From Hyphomonas sp. (lineage in GTDB: Bacteria; Pseudomonadota; Alphaproteobacteria; Caulobacterales; Hyphomonadaceae), in the NCBI GenBank assembly GCA_003486945.1, contig DNFL01000332.1, forward strand, positions 1 to 13,569: a stretch of DNA of 13,569 nt, in the 5' to 3' direction. The notes under the pieces were generated by a model that did no database searches, was not told the origin of the DNA, and saw only the letters and a program-made list of their open reading frames with translations. A program made the translations under genes and the position numbers. Below are positions 1 through 6,933 of this stretch, one piece after another (within the stretch, counting starts at the first letter, position 1; the number at the start of each line of letters is the position of its first letter).

Positions 1-111
1 ACGCCAAGCGCCCTTGAACTCGTCGATTTCAGCAGCGAGGCTCAGAAGGTCCGGCGTAATCTGCAGCGTATCAGTCTTAAAGCCCATGCCCATATTTATA
101 CCCATAAACAT
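1..111 (-). CDS. Fic family protein, N-terminal fragment (gene runs off the left edge)
   Basis: Only the first ~37 codons are in the window. The reading frame stays open to base 1 and includes ITPDLL and, near the edge, EIDEFKGAWR. From memory, that sequence matches the N-terminus of a bacterial Fic family whose members begin with a short segment of this kind ahead of a helical region and the Fic domain. Fic proteins transfer AMP or another nucleotide monophosphate to a hydroxyl side chain of a target protein. The catalytic HPFxxGNGR motif would lie outside the window, so activity cannot be judged. The start is uncertain: ATG codons lie in frame at 111, 105, 93 and 87. I chose 111 because GGAG at 124-121 lies 9 nt upstream, while family N-termini would fit 93 or 87 best. 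The gene sits beside a core operon in an AT-richer patch, which suggests an accessory gene. Confidence 0.6.
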   Translation of the reverse strand, partial: MFMGINMGMGFKTDTLQITPDLLSLAAEIDEFKGAWR

Positions 112-120
112 CCATAACGG

Positions 121-124
121 CTCC
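121..124 (-). promoter_or_regulatory. Putative ribosome binding site for the Fic-family gene
   Basis: GGAG on the minus strand lies 9 nt before the ATG at 111-109. It is the only clear Shine-Dalgarno-like sequence near the cluster of four in-frame ATGs, and it is the reason for choosing that start. Confidence 0.35.
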
Positions 125-162
125 GTGCTTCTTGTAGAAAGCGCTTCCAATACCATCCTCGC

Positions 163-288
163 TCACCCCTTCAGCTGAGCCAGGATTTGCAGGATCGCGG
201 CGTCGGGATCGCCCCCTGCTGAAGATGATTGTTGCGGTACCGGCAAGGCGAGGGGCGCAGCGTTCAGCCCGTCATACTTGTCCAACAT
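163..288 (-). pseudogene. Short ORF or gene remnant of unknown identity between mlaF and the Fic gene
   Basis: An open frame runs on the minus strand from about 378 down to a TGA at 165-163. The only ATG in it is at 288 and gives 41 residues. The translation has the look of a real protein end: a helix-like stretch (AIRMLDKYDGL), a proline/serine linker (LPVPQQSSSAGG) and a short amphipathic C-terminal helix (AAILQILAQLKG). The open frame starts inside the 3' end of mlaF with no start codon until 288 and has no good ribosome binding site, so it may be the surviving 3' end of a lost gene or chance. It is in the same frame as the downstream Fic gene, separated from it by the single TGA. I do not recognise the family. 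A phage small-terminase tail came to mind but cannot be supported. Confidence 0.25.
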
Positions 289-340
289 TCTGATTGCTGG
301 GAAATCAGTCCGACATGTGATGCGGTGATCCGAAACGCCC

Positions 341-1102
341 CTAAATCGCCGGCTGTATCGGCCCGTCCGCTCGTCCGCTCACGAACTGATCGACATAGGC
401 GTTGCCGCTGGTGTCCACGTCTGCCGCCTTGCCGCGCCAGATGATCCGCCCCTCGAACAGCATCGCGATCTCGTCCGCGATCTTGCGCGCGCTCGCCATG
501 TCATGCGTGATCGACACCGCCGCCGCGCCCAGCCCGCGCACCATTTCCAGAATGAGATCATTGATCGCATCCGCCGTGATCGGGTCGAGCCCCGTCGTCG
601 GCTCATCGAAGAAGATCAGGTCCGGCTCGGAGATGATCGACCGCGCCAGCGACACGCGCTTCTGCATCCCGCCCGAAATCTCCGCCGGATAAAGCCCCGC
701 AACGTCCGCACCCAGACGAACCTTCTTCAGGGTCAGAATCGCGCGCTCTTTCGCATCCTTGCGTTTCATGTCGCCGGAATTGATCAGCCGGAACGCCACA
801 TTCTCCCACACGGTCAGCGAGTCGAACAGCGCGCCGGACTGGAACAGCATGCCGATGCGCGCGCGCATCTTCTCACGCGCCTTGCCTTGCGCCTTCGTCA
901 CATCCTCGCCGTCGAAAAAGATGCGACCCTTGTCCGGCGTCATCAGGCCGAGCGCATTCTTCAGCATCACCGACTTGCCCGAGCCCGAGCCGCCGATCAC
1001 CACAAGGCTCTGCCCCGGCGCCACATCCAGGTCCACGCCGCGCAGCACCTGCTTGGCGCCAAACGCCTTCTCTACGCCTTCAAGTTTCAGGAGCGCGCTC
1101 AC
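341..1102 (-). CDS. mlaF: MlaF-like ABC transporter ATPase (MCE/Mla lipid transport)
   Basis: This is the ATPase that drives an MCE-type lipid transporter, which moves phospholipids between the inner and outer membranes. It works on the cytoplasmic face with the MlaE permease encoded just upstream. At 253 residues it has normal family length. Visible motifs are Walker A GGSGSGKS (37-44), Q-loop Q88, signature SGGMQKR (143-149; the Met after GG is typical of MlaF/Ttg2A rather than other ABC ATPases), Walker B DLIFFDEP (161-168), D-loop GLDP (171-174) and switch His200. The start is GTG, which overlaps the mlaE stop codon by 4 nt (GTGA); GGAG lies 8 nt upstream inside mlaE. It is the last gene of the MFS-alr-mlaE-mlaF cluster. 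No MCE-domain gene (mlaD) follows, so the substrate-binding partner must be encoded elsewhere or be absent. Confidence 0.93.
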   Translation of the reverse strand: MSALLKLEGVEKAFGAKQVLRGVDLDVAPGQSLVVIGGSGSGKSVMLKNALGLMTPDKGRIFFDGEDVTKAQGKAREKMRARIGMLFQSGALFDSLTVWENVAFRLINSGDMKRKDAKERAILTLKKVRLGADVAGLYPAEISGGMQKRVSLARSIISEPDLIFFDEPTTGLDPITADAINDLILEMVRGLGAAAVSITHDMASARKIADEIAMLFEGRIIWRGKAADVDTSGNAYVDQFVSGRADGPIQPAI

Positions 1103-1881
1103 AGGCCAATCTCCACGAACAGGCTGGACATCACATAATTCGTCGCCAGCACCAGCACCGCCGCGCCTACCATCGACAGCGTCGCCGCGCGGCCCACACC
1201 GGTCGCGCCCGCCTGGCTGCGGTCGCCCTGATAGCAGCCCATCAGCGCAATCACGCCGCCAAACACCACCGCCTTGATTAGGCCGACGGCAATGTCGTTG
1301 CGCGTCACGAAGTCGAGCGTGTTGCGAAGGTACACCGTCGAGTCAAAGCCGAGGCCGTAAACGCTCACCAGCCATCCGCCCATCACGCCGATCACATTGG
1401 CAATCGCCACCAGCATCGGCAGCGTCACCAGCGCCGCAATGAAACGCGGCGCATAGAGATACCGGAAGCGCGAGGCAGAGAGCGTCTCCAGCGCGTCAAT
1501 CTGCTCGGTCACGCGCATCGCGCCGATCTCCGCCGCAATGCCCGCCGAAACGCGCCCGGCAAGCATCAGGCCGGTGATCACCGCGCCGAGCTCGCGCGAG
1601 ATGCCCAGCACCACGATGTTCGGCACAAACTGCTCTGCGCCGTAGCGGCTGCCGCCCTCATAGATGTTCAGCGCCAGCGCCGCGCCGATGAACACAGCCG
1701 ACAGGCCCACCACGGGCAGGGAGTAGAAACCGATCCGCACCATCTGGCGCAGGATCTCGCTGCCATACCAGCGCGGCGTGAATGCTGCCGCCTTCACATG
1801 GCCCGCAAAAATGCTCAGCCGACCAATCTCGGCGAACAGGCCCAGCGTCACGCGGCCGACAAGCTGCAAGGGGTTCGCCAT
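1099..1881 (-). CDS. mlaE: MlaE-like ABC transporter permease (MCE/Mla lipid transport)
   Basis: This is an inner-membrane permease of the MlaE/YrbE family, 260 residues, partner of the MlaF ATPase in retrograde or anterograde lipid transport. It has an N-terminal amphipathic region, then about five hydrophobic segments (roughly 50-75, 85-110, 145-170, 197-217 and 235-256). The family hallmark, EIGAMRVTEQIDALE, is at 118-132 and is the cytoplasmic coupling segment that contacts the ATPase. The preceding SRELGAVITGLMLAGR also fits the family. The ATG start is supported by GAGG (1891-1888), 6 nt upstream and overlapping the alr stop codon, so translation is probably coupled to alr. The 3' end overlaps mlaF by 4 nt. 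Confidence 0.93.
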   Translation of the reverse strand: MANPLQLVGRVTLGLFAEIGRLSIFAGHVKAAAFTPRWYGSEILRQMVRIGFYSLPVVGLSAVFIGAALALNIYEGGSRYGAEQFVPNIVVLGISRELGAVITGLMLAGRVSAGIAAEIGAMRVTEQIDALETLSASRFRYLYAPRFIAALVTLPMLVAIANVIGVMGGWLVSVYGLGFDSTVYLRNTLDFVTRNDIAVGLIKAVVFGGVIALMGCYQGDRSQAGATGVGRAATLSMVGAAVLVLATNYVMSSLFVEIGL

Positions 1882-1887
1882 GGTCGG

Positions 1888-1891
1888 CCTC
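1888..1891 (-). promoter_or_regulatory. mlaE ribosome binding site overlapping the alr stop codon
   Basis: GAGG on the minus strand lies 6 nt before the mlaE ATG and shares bases with the alr TGA (1892-1890). This arrangement indicates translational coupling from alr into mlaE. Confidence 0.5.
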
Positions 1892-2945
1892 AGCGATAGT
1901 TGCGTTGCACACGCGGGCCAAGCCCGGTCAGCAGCTCATATCCGAACGTGCCGCACGCGGCTGCCTGCGCTTCCAGTTTGGCGTGCTCGCCCAGGAATTC
2001 AACGCGCGCGCCCGGTTTTATTCCCTTTGGCCCGCCGCTCAGGTCCAGTGTGATCAGGTCCATCGAGATGCGTCCGACAGACGGGCAGGCGGTCCCATCA
2101 ATCCAGCCCTTCAGTTTGCCGGAGCCCGCCCGCGGTAGGCCGTCGGCATAGCCGATGGCGCAGGTGGCCAGCAGCCGGTCCTCGTCCAGCACGTGCGTTG
2201 CGCCGTATCCGACACTCGTGCCCTTGCGCCCGGTGAACACGCTGATCACGGTTGCCTCCAGCACAACGCCGGGCTTGATTTCCACATTCGCTGGCGGAAC
2301 GCTGCCGCCATAGAGCGCGATGCCCGGCCGCGTCAGGTCAAAGCCATAGCCCTTGCCGAGAAAGCACCCGGCCGAACTCGCAAGGCTCGCGGGCGTGTCG
2401 GCAAACACATCGGCGATCTCCTCGAACTTGCGGCGCTGTTCCAGGTTCATGGGATTCTTCGGCTCGTCCGCGCAGGCAAGGTGGCTCATCACCAGCACCG
2501 GCTGCAGCCGGCGCAGCGCTGTGCTCTCGGTATCTGCCAGCTCCGGCGCAAGGCCCAGCCGGTTCATGCCGGTGTCGAAGTGCAGCGCGCAGCTGCCCTT
2601 CGGCGCCGTTGCCCAAAGGCGCAGGTGCAGCTCGTTCGACAGCACCGCCGTGAGTTCTGCGTCGCGGTAAGCCGCCACTTCACCCCGCATCGGCCCGTTC
2701 AGCACGAAGATGCGCGCGCCCTTGCCCACCGCCTTGCGCAGCGTGATGCCCTCTTCGAGGTAAGCGACGAAAAACGTGCTACACCCGGCAATCCGCAGCG
2801 CCCGGCCCACCTTCGCTGCGCCGAGGCCATAGGCGTCGGCTTTCACGACAGCCGCTGTCGTCGCGCCGGGGTGCAGCGCATCAAGGGTTCGCCAGTTATC
2901 CGCGATGTTGGAGGTCAACACCGTCGCGCGGGGAAGGAAGCTCAT
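1890..2945 (-). CDS. alr: Alanine racemase
   Basis: A PLP-dependent cytosolic enzyme that interconverts L- and D-alanine and supplies D-alanine for peptidoglycan. Its 351 residues are slightly short for the family (about 360-380). The N-terminal TIM barrel carries the PLP lysine in VVKADAYGLG (Lys35). The substrate-binding arginine lies in DTGMNRLGL (Arg129). The catalytic tyrosine of the other face is in VGYGAT (Tyr247), followed by AIGYADGLPR (263-272) and GRISMD (Met295, Asp296), which close the active site of the dimer mate. The position that holds a carbamylated lysine in the Geobacillus enzyme (two residues before DTGM) is His122 here. The ATG at 2945 has no strong Shine-Dalgarno. The gene lies 33 nt after the MFS gene and 8 nt before mlaE, consistent with one transcript. 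Confidence 0.95.
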   Translation of the reverse strand: MSFLPRATVLTSNIADNWRTLDALHPGATTAAVVKADAYGLGAAKVGRALRIAGCSTFFVAYLEEGITLRKAVGKGARIFVLNGPMRGEVAAYRDAELTAVLSNELHLRLWATAPKGSCALHFDTGMNRLGLAPELADTESTALRRLQPVLVMSHLACADEPKNPMNLEQRRKFEEIADVFADTPASLASSAGCFLGKGYGFDLTRPGIALYGGSVPPANVEIKPGVVLEATVISVFTGRKGTSVGYGATHVLDEDRLLATCAIGYADGLPRAGSGKLKGWIDGTACPSVGRISMDLITLDLSGGPKGIKPGARVEFLGEHAKLEAQAAACGTFGYELLTGLGPRVQRNYR

Positions 2946-2978
2946 GGGATCAAGCGCTAAGCGAGAATGAGAAGATTG

Positions 2979-4442
2979 TCATCGGGGCGGTGTGCGCTTT
3001 GCTTCGTGCGCCAGCCAGGCTGAACCTTTCATATTCCAGACCGGTGTGAAGAACACCATCCAGACAATCAGCAGGGTCATGCCGCCTGCCGGAACGATGG
3101 CAATCTTCTGCGGCCCGAACAGGTCGACGAGAGCGCCCATCAGCGCAGCTCCGAACGGCGCCCCCGCCATGAAGCCCAGCTGGTAAATCGACAGCACGCG
3201 CGCCAGTTTTTCCTTTGGCGCCGAGTCCTGCACAATCGACCGGCTCATCGCGATCGAGATGCCGGCGGCAAGCCCCCAGGCGAATACGATGGCCAGGAAC
3301 ATCCAGTGCGGAATATTGCCCATCATCAGCAGGATCGACGCCGAGGCAAGAAACTGCGCGATCAGCAGCAGGCGCCCCTGCCGCTTGATCCGCTTGAACA
3401 CGGCCAGCACGGCGGACGAAACGAACGCGCCCATCCAGAAGGTCACGAACATGTCGCGGATGCCGCTGGATCCGAAATGATAGACATCGCGGTTGACGAT
3501 CGGCAGCACCACGAGGAACGCGCCGATCACGAACACGCCGACGCCGAACATCAAGAGCGTCATCGCCCAGAGCTTGCCATCGGCGCGCACTGCACGCACG
3601 CCGTCCATGATATCGCCGAACGCTGCGCCCACGCCCTTGCGCCCGGTTCGCACCTGTTTGCCGCGCGCCATCAGCAGCGCGAAGCCCGCGCCGCTCGCCA
3701 GTGCCAGTCCCTGAATCGCCAGCAGCAGCTCAGGCGACATCGGCCCGACACTGAACCCGCCCAGCCAGGCCGGCATCTTCGTCGCTTTGTCGGCATAGCC
3801 TGCAAGGATCAGTCCCACGATCTGCGCCAGGAACTGCGCCATCGTCGCCAGCGTCACGCCCAGCTGCAGCGTCACGCCGGAGCCGACCCGCATCCGCCGC
3901 TCCACCACTTCGTTCACGATGGAATCGCGCGCCGGCATCATGAAGGCGCCGATGGTGCCGATGGCGACTGCATAGAGGATCATCGCTGGATAGCTGAGTT
4001 CGCCGCGCGACACGGCCATTGCCAGCAGCAGCGCCGGCATCGCCGCCAGAAGGTGCAGGATGATCAGCAACCTGCGCCCGTCCGCACGCTCGGCCACCAC
4101 GCCGCCGATCAGCAGGAAGATCACCGAAGGCAGCGACAGCGCCATATTCGCCAGGCCAAGCGCCAGGCCGGACATGTGCAAGTGGTCGCGCCCGGTAATC
4201 AGGTAGGGGAACAGCACCAGCTGCAGGCCGAACGCCATGAACCAGCTGCACTGCACGGCGAGATATCCTGGCAGCTCGATCTTCACCAACTGGCGCAGGC
4301 GCAGCGCGCGCAGATGCGTGGCGCTGACCAGCAGGCTGGCGCCGGCCCCGAGGGCTTCGCTGACACCGCTGACGGGCGAGGTGATGCTTTCGCTGGCCCG
4401 TTCGGCCGTCTCGTCGACGATCTTTTCGACGTCGCCGCTCAT
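2979..4442 (-). CDS. MFS transporter, EntS/MFS_3-like
   Basis: An inner-membrane major facilitator protein of 487 residues. After a charged, soluble N-terminal extension of about 56 residues come about 12 hydrophobic segments (first near 58-80, last near 447-467). The loop after the second to third helix carries a motif A-like GGVVAERADGRR (113-124). The second half has a related loop near RSIVQDSAPKEKLARV (401-416). The overall pattern is closest to the MFS_3/EntS group, which includes siderophore and drug exporters; the substrate cannot be read from sequence. The ATG start is supported by GGAG 9 nt upstream (4455-4452). It is the first gene of the minus-strand cluster with alr, mlaE and mlaF, and diverges from the DoxX-like gene. 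Confidence 0.85.
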   Translation of the reverse strand: MSGDVEKIVDETAERASESITSPVSGVSEALGAGASLLVSATHLRALRLRQLVKIELPGYLAVQCSWFMAFGLQLVLFPYLITGRDHLHMSGLALGLANMALSLPSVIFLLIGGVVAERADGRRLLIILHLLAAMPALLLAMAVSRGELSYPAMILYAVAIGTIGAFMMPARDSIVNEVVERRMRVGSGVTLQLGVTLATMAQFLAQIVGLILAGYADKATKMPAWLGGFSVGPMSPELLLAIQGLALASGAGFALLMARGKQVRTGRKGVGAAFGDIMDGVRAVRADGKLWAMTLLMFGVGVFVIGAFLVVLPIVNRDVYHFGSSGIRDMFVTFWMGAFVSSAVLAVFKRIKRQGRLLLIAQFLASASILLMMGNIPHWMFLAIVFAWGLAAGISIAMSRSIVQDSAPKEKLARVLSIYQLGFMAGAPFGAALMGALVDLFGPQKIAIVPAGGMTLLIVWMVFFTPVWNMKGSAWLAHEAKRTPPR

Positions 4443-4472
4443 GCACGCTTACTCCACCACCCTGACCGGCGT

Positions 4473-4501
4473 GTTCTAGGCAGCTGACCCGCCAATGGAA
4501 A
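4473..4501 (-). promoter_or_regulatory. Candidate promoter for the MFS-alr-mlaEF cluster
   Basis: On the minus strand, TTTCCA (4501-4496) and TAGAAC (4478-4473) are separated by 17 nt. Each matches four of six bases of the sigma-70 consensus. Transcription would begin near 4466, leaving a leader of about 24 nt before the ATG. It was found by eye in GC-rich DNA, so it is weak evidence. Confidence 0.3.
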
Positions 4502-4536
4502 GGGGCGGGGCCGTCTTTGCCTGCTGGCGGCGCAGG

Positions 4537-4565
4537 TTGCACTCGGTTGCCCCTGAGATTACGGT
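4537..4565 (+). promoter_or_regulatory. Candidate promoter for the DoxX-like gene
   Basis: TTGCAC (4537-4542), a 17-nt spacer and TACGGT (4560-4565) resemble a sigma-70 promoter, with a better -35 than -10. The predicted start near 4572 leaves a short leader before the ATG at 4599. It lies back to back with the candidate promoter of the divergent MFS gene. Confidence 0.3.
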
Positions 4566-4598
4566 TCCAGCCGGGGAAGGGGTCGAGGAGGCTCCCGG

Positions 4599-5048
4599 AT
4601 GAGTGGATTTCGCCTGTTGGCAAGCTGGGTGCTGGCGTTCGCGCTGGCCGCTTTCTTTCTCCACACCACGTTCCACCCGCTGGCGGACCCGACGCCGGGC
4701 TATGTGAAGTTCTTTGATCCGCCGGGCGAGAACCTGCCTTTCTCCCTCCTCGCCGAACGCTCCGGCATCACCCTGTTCGAACCCGCCGGCCGTTTCGTCA
4801 CCGGCATCCTCGAAGTGATCGCCGCCATCCTCCTCATCCTCCCCTTCAGCCGCCGGTTTGCCGCCGGGCTTGCCGTCCTGCTCACGGGGGCGGCGGTTGT
4901 CCTGCATCTCACCCCCTGGCTCGGCCGCGAGATTGCCCTTCCGGAAGGTGGGACGGACGGGGGGGCACATTTCTTGGTTTATGTGATTTTCCTCGCCCTC
5001 AGCCTGCTCCTGCTGGTCGTCCACCCAAGCGAGCGGCGGCGGCACTAA
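4599..5048 (+). CDS. Small DoxX-like integral membrane protein, function unknown
   Basis: A 149-residue protein with four hydrophobic segments (about 5-21, 64-80, 85-105 and 121-141), the layout of DoxX/DoxX-like proteins. Between the first two helices is a hydrophilic stretch (residues 24-60) with PADPTPGY-like and FFDPPGENLPF sequence. The third loop contains TPWLGREIALPEGGTDGG, followed by HFLVYVIFLALS. No catalytic or cofactor motif is seen. The DoxX assignment rests on size and topology, plus the PFSRRFAAGLAVLLTGAAVV helix, and is not certain. The ATG start has GAGGAG (4585-4590) 8 nt upstream. The gene is transcribed away from the MFS cluster and lies 100 nt before the DUF2336 gene on the same strand. 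Confidence 0.75.
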   Translation: MSGFRLLASWVLAFALAAFFLHTTFHPLADPTPGYVKFFDPPGENLPFSLLAERSGITLFEPAGRFVTGILEVIAAILLILPFSRRFAAGLAVLLTGAAVVLHLTPWLGREIALPEGGTDGGAHFLVYVIFLALSLLLLVVHPSERRRH

Positions 5049-5089
5049 TTCCGCCCGCCAAGGTTGCGCGAAGCTGTAAAAAGATGAAC

Positions 5090-5102
5090 GGCGTGCTACG
5101 CC
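5090..5102. repeat. Small perfect hairpin GGCGT-GCT-ACGCC
   Basis: A 5-bp stem with a 3-nt loop lies between the DoxX-like gene and the DUF2336 gene. There is no run of T after it (TCATTAACA follows), so it is at best a weak terminator or a protein site. Confidence 0.25.
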
Positions 5103-5136
5103 TCATTAACACTTGAATGCCAGATTCCGGGGATCA

Positions 5137-5140
5137 GAGG
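5137..5140 (+). promoter_or_regulatory. Ribosome binding site that fixes the DUF2336 start
   Basis: GAGG lies 8 nt before the ATG at 5149. A longer reading from TTG at 5113 has no such site, so the internal ATG is preferred. Confidence 0.5.
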
Positions 5141-5148
5141 TCTCCGGC

Positions 5149-6351
5149 ATGAGTGATTTGACCCCGTCAGGAGCGGCCAAACCGCAAAGCGCTGCGCAGG
5201 ATGCGCTGGTGCGCAGGCTGATCGACGTCGTCGCCATGCCCGGCTCGCGCATCCCGCCTCAGGATCGCAACATGGCCGGCGATATCCTGCTCGACATGCT
5301 GATGCACGTCACCGACCGCGAACGCATCCTATGCGCCTCGCGCCTTGCCGTCTGCCGCGACGCGCCGCGCCGGGTGCTGCGCTATCTCGCCCAGTGCGCT
5401 TTCCACGTTGCCCGTCCGCTGCTCGAAGAGAGCGATGCGTTCGATGCCTCCGACCTTGTGGAAATCGTCCAGAACACAACCAACGAACACCGCTCCATCA
5501 TTGCCCGGCGCCGCAATCTCTGCGTCACCGTCACCGGCGCTCTGGCGCAGTTCGGTGATGTCGCCGTCATTCGCGAACTGCTGGCCAACCGGAACGCCCC
5601 GCTCTCGGAGCAGACGGTCGACCGTCTGGTCGCCAATTCGCGCGAGGAGCCCTCGCTCTGCGCCGTGCTGTCTGAGCGAATAGAACTCAAGCCTTCGCAT
5701 GCCATGGCGATGTTCTGGTGGTCTGACAGTTCGACCCGCCGCAAGATACTGACCCGCCATGCCTCTGATCGCAGCGAGATGATCGCCATCTGCCGCGACG
5801 TGTTCGAAATGGCCGCGGCCGAGAACTGGAGCGATCCGGTCACCCGCAAGGCCCTGCAGCTGATCGAGCGGCGCCAGCGCAACCGCGCGGCGATCGAGAA
5901 GAGCCCTTTCGACAGCCTCGAAGGGGCGATCGAAGCAGCAGCCCAGAGCGGCATCGATGCCGACATGGCGCAGGAAATCGGCTATCTCGCCGGCATCAAG
6001 CCGGTGACCGTCGCCAAGATCCTGTCCGACAAGGGCGGGGAGGGGCTCGCGGTCCTGTGCAAGTCCACCGGCCTGAAGCGCGACTATCTCCGCCTGTTGT
6101 GGACCGCGCTGCGCCGCCCGCTCGAAACGGAGACCGGCGAACCGGATCCGGATTTCGCGCTTGTCGCTGAAACTTATGAAGTTTTGTCTGTCGCCAAGGC
6201 GCAGACGACCCTGCGTTACTGGAACTGGTCGCTGTCGGCGGCCTATTCTCCCGGAGCGCTGCGTCAGGCGAGCGAACTCGGCGCGCCGGCCAATGAAGAA
6301 GCCGAGTATTCCACATCCCAGAGAACAGCCCGGCTGGTATTCGGAAATTAG
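5149..6351 (+). CDS. DUF2336 domain-containing protein
   Basis: A 400-residue soluble, largely helical protein of the DUF2336 family, which is found mainly in Alphaproteobacteria and has no established biochemical role. It shows the family's HEAT-like repeated helices: ARRRNLCVTVTGALAQFGD (about 118-136), VIRELLANRNAPLSEQTVDRL (about 139-159) and the later pair LEGAIEAAAQSGIDADMAQE and IGYLAGIKPVTVAKIL. A C-terminal segment carries LAVLCKSTGLKRDYLRLLW, a conserved block of the family. No signal peptide or membrane helix is present. The frame also opens at TTG 5113, but ATG 5149 is chosen because GAGG lies 8 nt before it and the extra 12 residues look non-native. It is flanked by unrelated genes on the same strand, so the context says little about its function. 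Confidence 0.85.
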   Translation: MSDLTPSGAAKPQSAAQDALVRRLIDVVAMPGSRIPPQDRNMAGDILLDMLMHVTDRERILCASRLAVCRDAPRRVLRYLAQCAFHVARPLLEESDAFDASDLVEIVQNTTNEHRSIIARRRNLCVTVTGALAQFGDVAVIRELLANRNAPLSEQTVDRLVANSREEPSLCAVLSERIELKPSHAMAMFWWSDSSTRRKILTRHASDRSEMIAICRDVFEMAAAENWSDPVTRKALQLIERRQRNRAAIEKSPFDSLEGAIEAAAQSGIDADMAQEIGYLAGIKPVTVAKILSDKGGEGLAVLCKSTGLKRDYLRLLWTALRRPLETETGEPDPDFALVAETYEVLSVAKAQTTLRYWNWSLSAAYSPGALRQASELGAPANEEAEYSTSQRTARLVFGN

Positions 6352-6395
6352 GACGCACCCGGCCAAAACGGGCTTCCCAAGCCGAGCGGGGGGCT

Positions 6396-6416
6396 TTAGG
6401 TGAGGCGTTCACCAAA
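6396..6416. promoter_or_regulatory. Interrupted palindrome upstream of the antiporter operon
   Basis: GGTGA (6399-6403) and TCACC (6409-6413) form a perfect inverted repeat around a 5-nt centre; with one mismatch it extends to TT...AA at 6396-6416. It lies 29 nt before the first gene of the antiporter operon, where an operator or promoter would be expected. No convincing -35/-10 pair was found in the 93-nt gap. Confidence 0.25.
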
Positions 6417-6444
6417 CTACCGACGGGCCATCTAGAGGGGCGCT

Positions 6445-6933
6445 GTGGCGTACTTTATCGGAATATTATTGGCGATTGCCGCCTTCTGGGTTGGCAATTC
6501 AGGCCACTACAAACCGTTGATGCTGGGGTTTGGCGCGGCGTCCATCGTCATCACGCTGTTCGTCAGCGCGCGCCTCAAAATCATCGACCGGGAAGGCTCC
6601 CCCTATGTGCGCCTGTTCGGCTGGCTTGCCTATTACCCCTGGCTCGGATGGGAAGTGATCAAGTCGAACTGGACGGTCATCAAGGCCTGCCTGCGCGCGG
6701 ACCTCGATATCTCGCCGGCGCTGGTGAAGATCCGCACCAGCTGCAAGTCCGATCTCGCCAAGGTCACTTTCGCCAATTCCATCACCATGACGCCGGGCAC
6801 GGTCACGGTCGAAATCGAAGGCGACAAGCTGCTGGTGCATGGCCTCTATGAAGCCGGTACGGCGCCGGAAGGCTTCGAAGAAATGGACCGGCGCTGCGCC
6901 CGTGCGGCTGACCCGGCGGAGGCGCGCAAATGA
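6445..6933 (+). CDS. mrpE: Mrp-type cation/proton antiporter subunit E
   Basis: The first gene of the antiporter operon. The 162-residue product has two or three N-terminal membrane segments (about 2-17, 23-42 and 58-72) and a cytoplasmic C-terminal domain. The family hallmark is NSITMTPGTVTVEI (111-124) followed by KLLVHGL (128-134), which matches MrpE/MnhE/MbhA. MrpE is a structural subunit of the antiporter complex and does not itself carry ions as far as is known. Translation starts at GTG, with GAGGGG (6435-6440) just upstream. The 3' end overlaps mrpF by 4 nt (ATGA). Being first in the operon with E-F-G order is the MBH-like layout, not the usual Mrp order (A-B-C-D-E-F-G). Confidence 0.93.
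   Translation: MAYFIGILLAIAAFWVGNSGHYKPLMLGFGAASIVITLFVSARLKIIDREGSPYVRLFGWLAYYPWLGWEVIKSNWTVIKACLRADLDISPALVKIRTSCKSDLAKVTFANSITMTPGTVTVEIEGDKLLVHGLYEAGTAPEGFEEMDRRCARAADPAEARK

Noticed and set aside
290..308. Hairpin CTGATT-N7-AATCAG downstream of mlaF as a terminator
   Set aside because: The stem is AT-rich and only 6 bp, and no T-run follows on the minus strand.
3306..4487. Long plus-strand open frame opposite the MFS gene
   Set aside because: Its translation is His/Arg/Gln-rich and repetitive, as expected for the antisense frame of a GC-rich membrane-protein gene; the MFS frame has clear helices and motifs.
4536..4550. Direct repeat of GGTTGC in the divergent intergenic region
   Set aside because: Only two copies of six bases; the first overlaps the candidate -35 box and no further copies were seen.
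4476..5045. Minus-strand frame opposite the DoxX-like gene
   Set aside because: Gln/Glu/Gly-rich with no recognisable domain; the plus-strand frame has four clean helices and a good ribosome binding site.
6371..6383. Hairpin GGCTT-CCC-AAGCC after the DUF2336 gene as a terminator
   Set aside because: Short 5-bp stem with no U-tract; chance in GC-rich DNA is likely.
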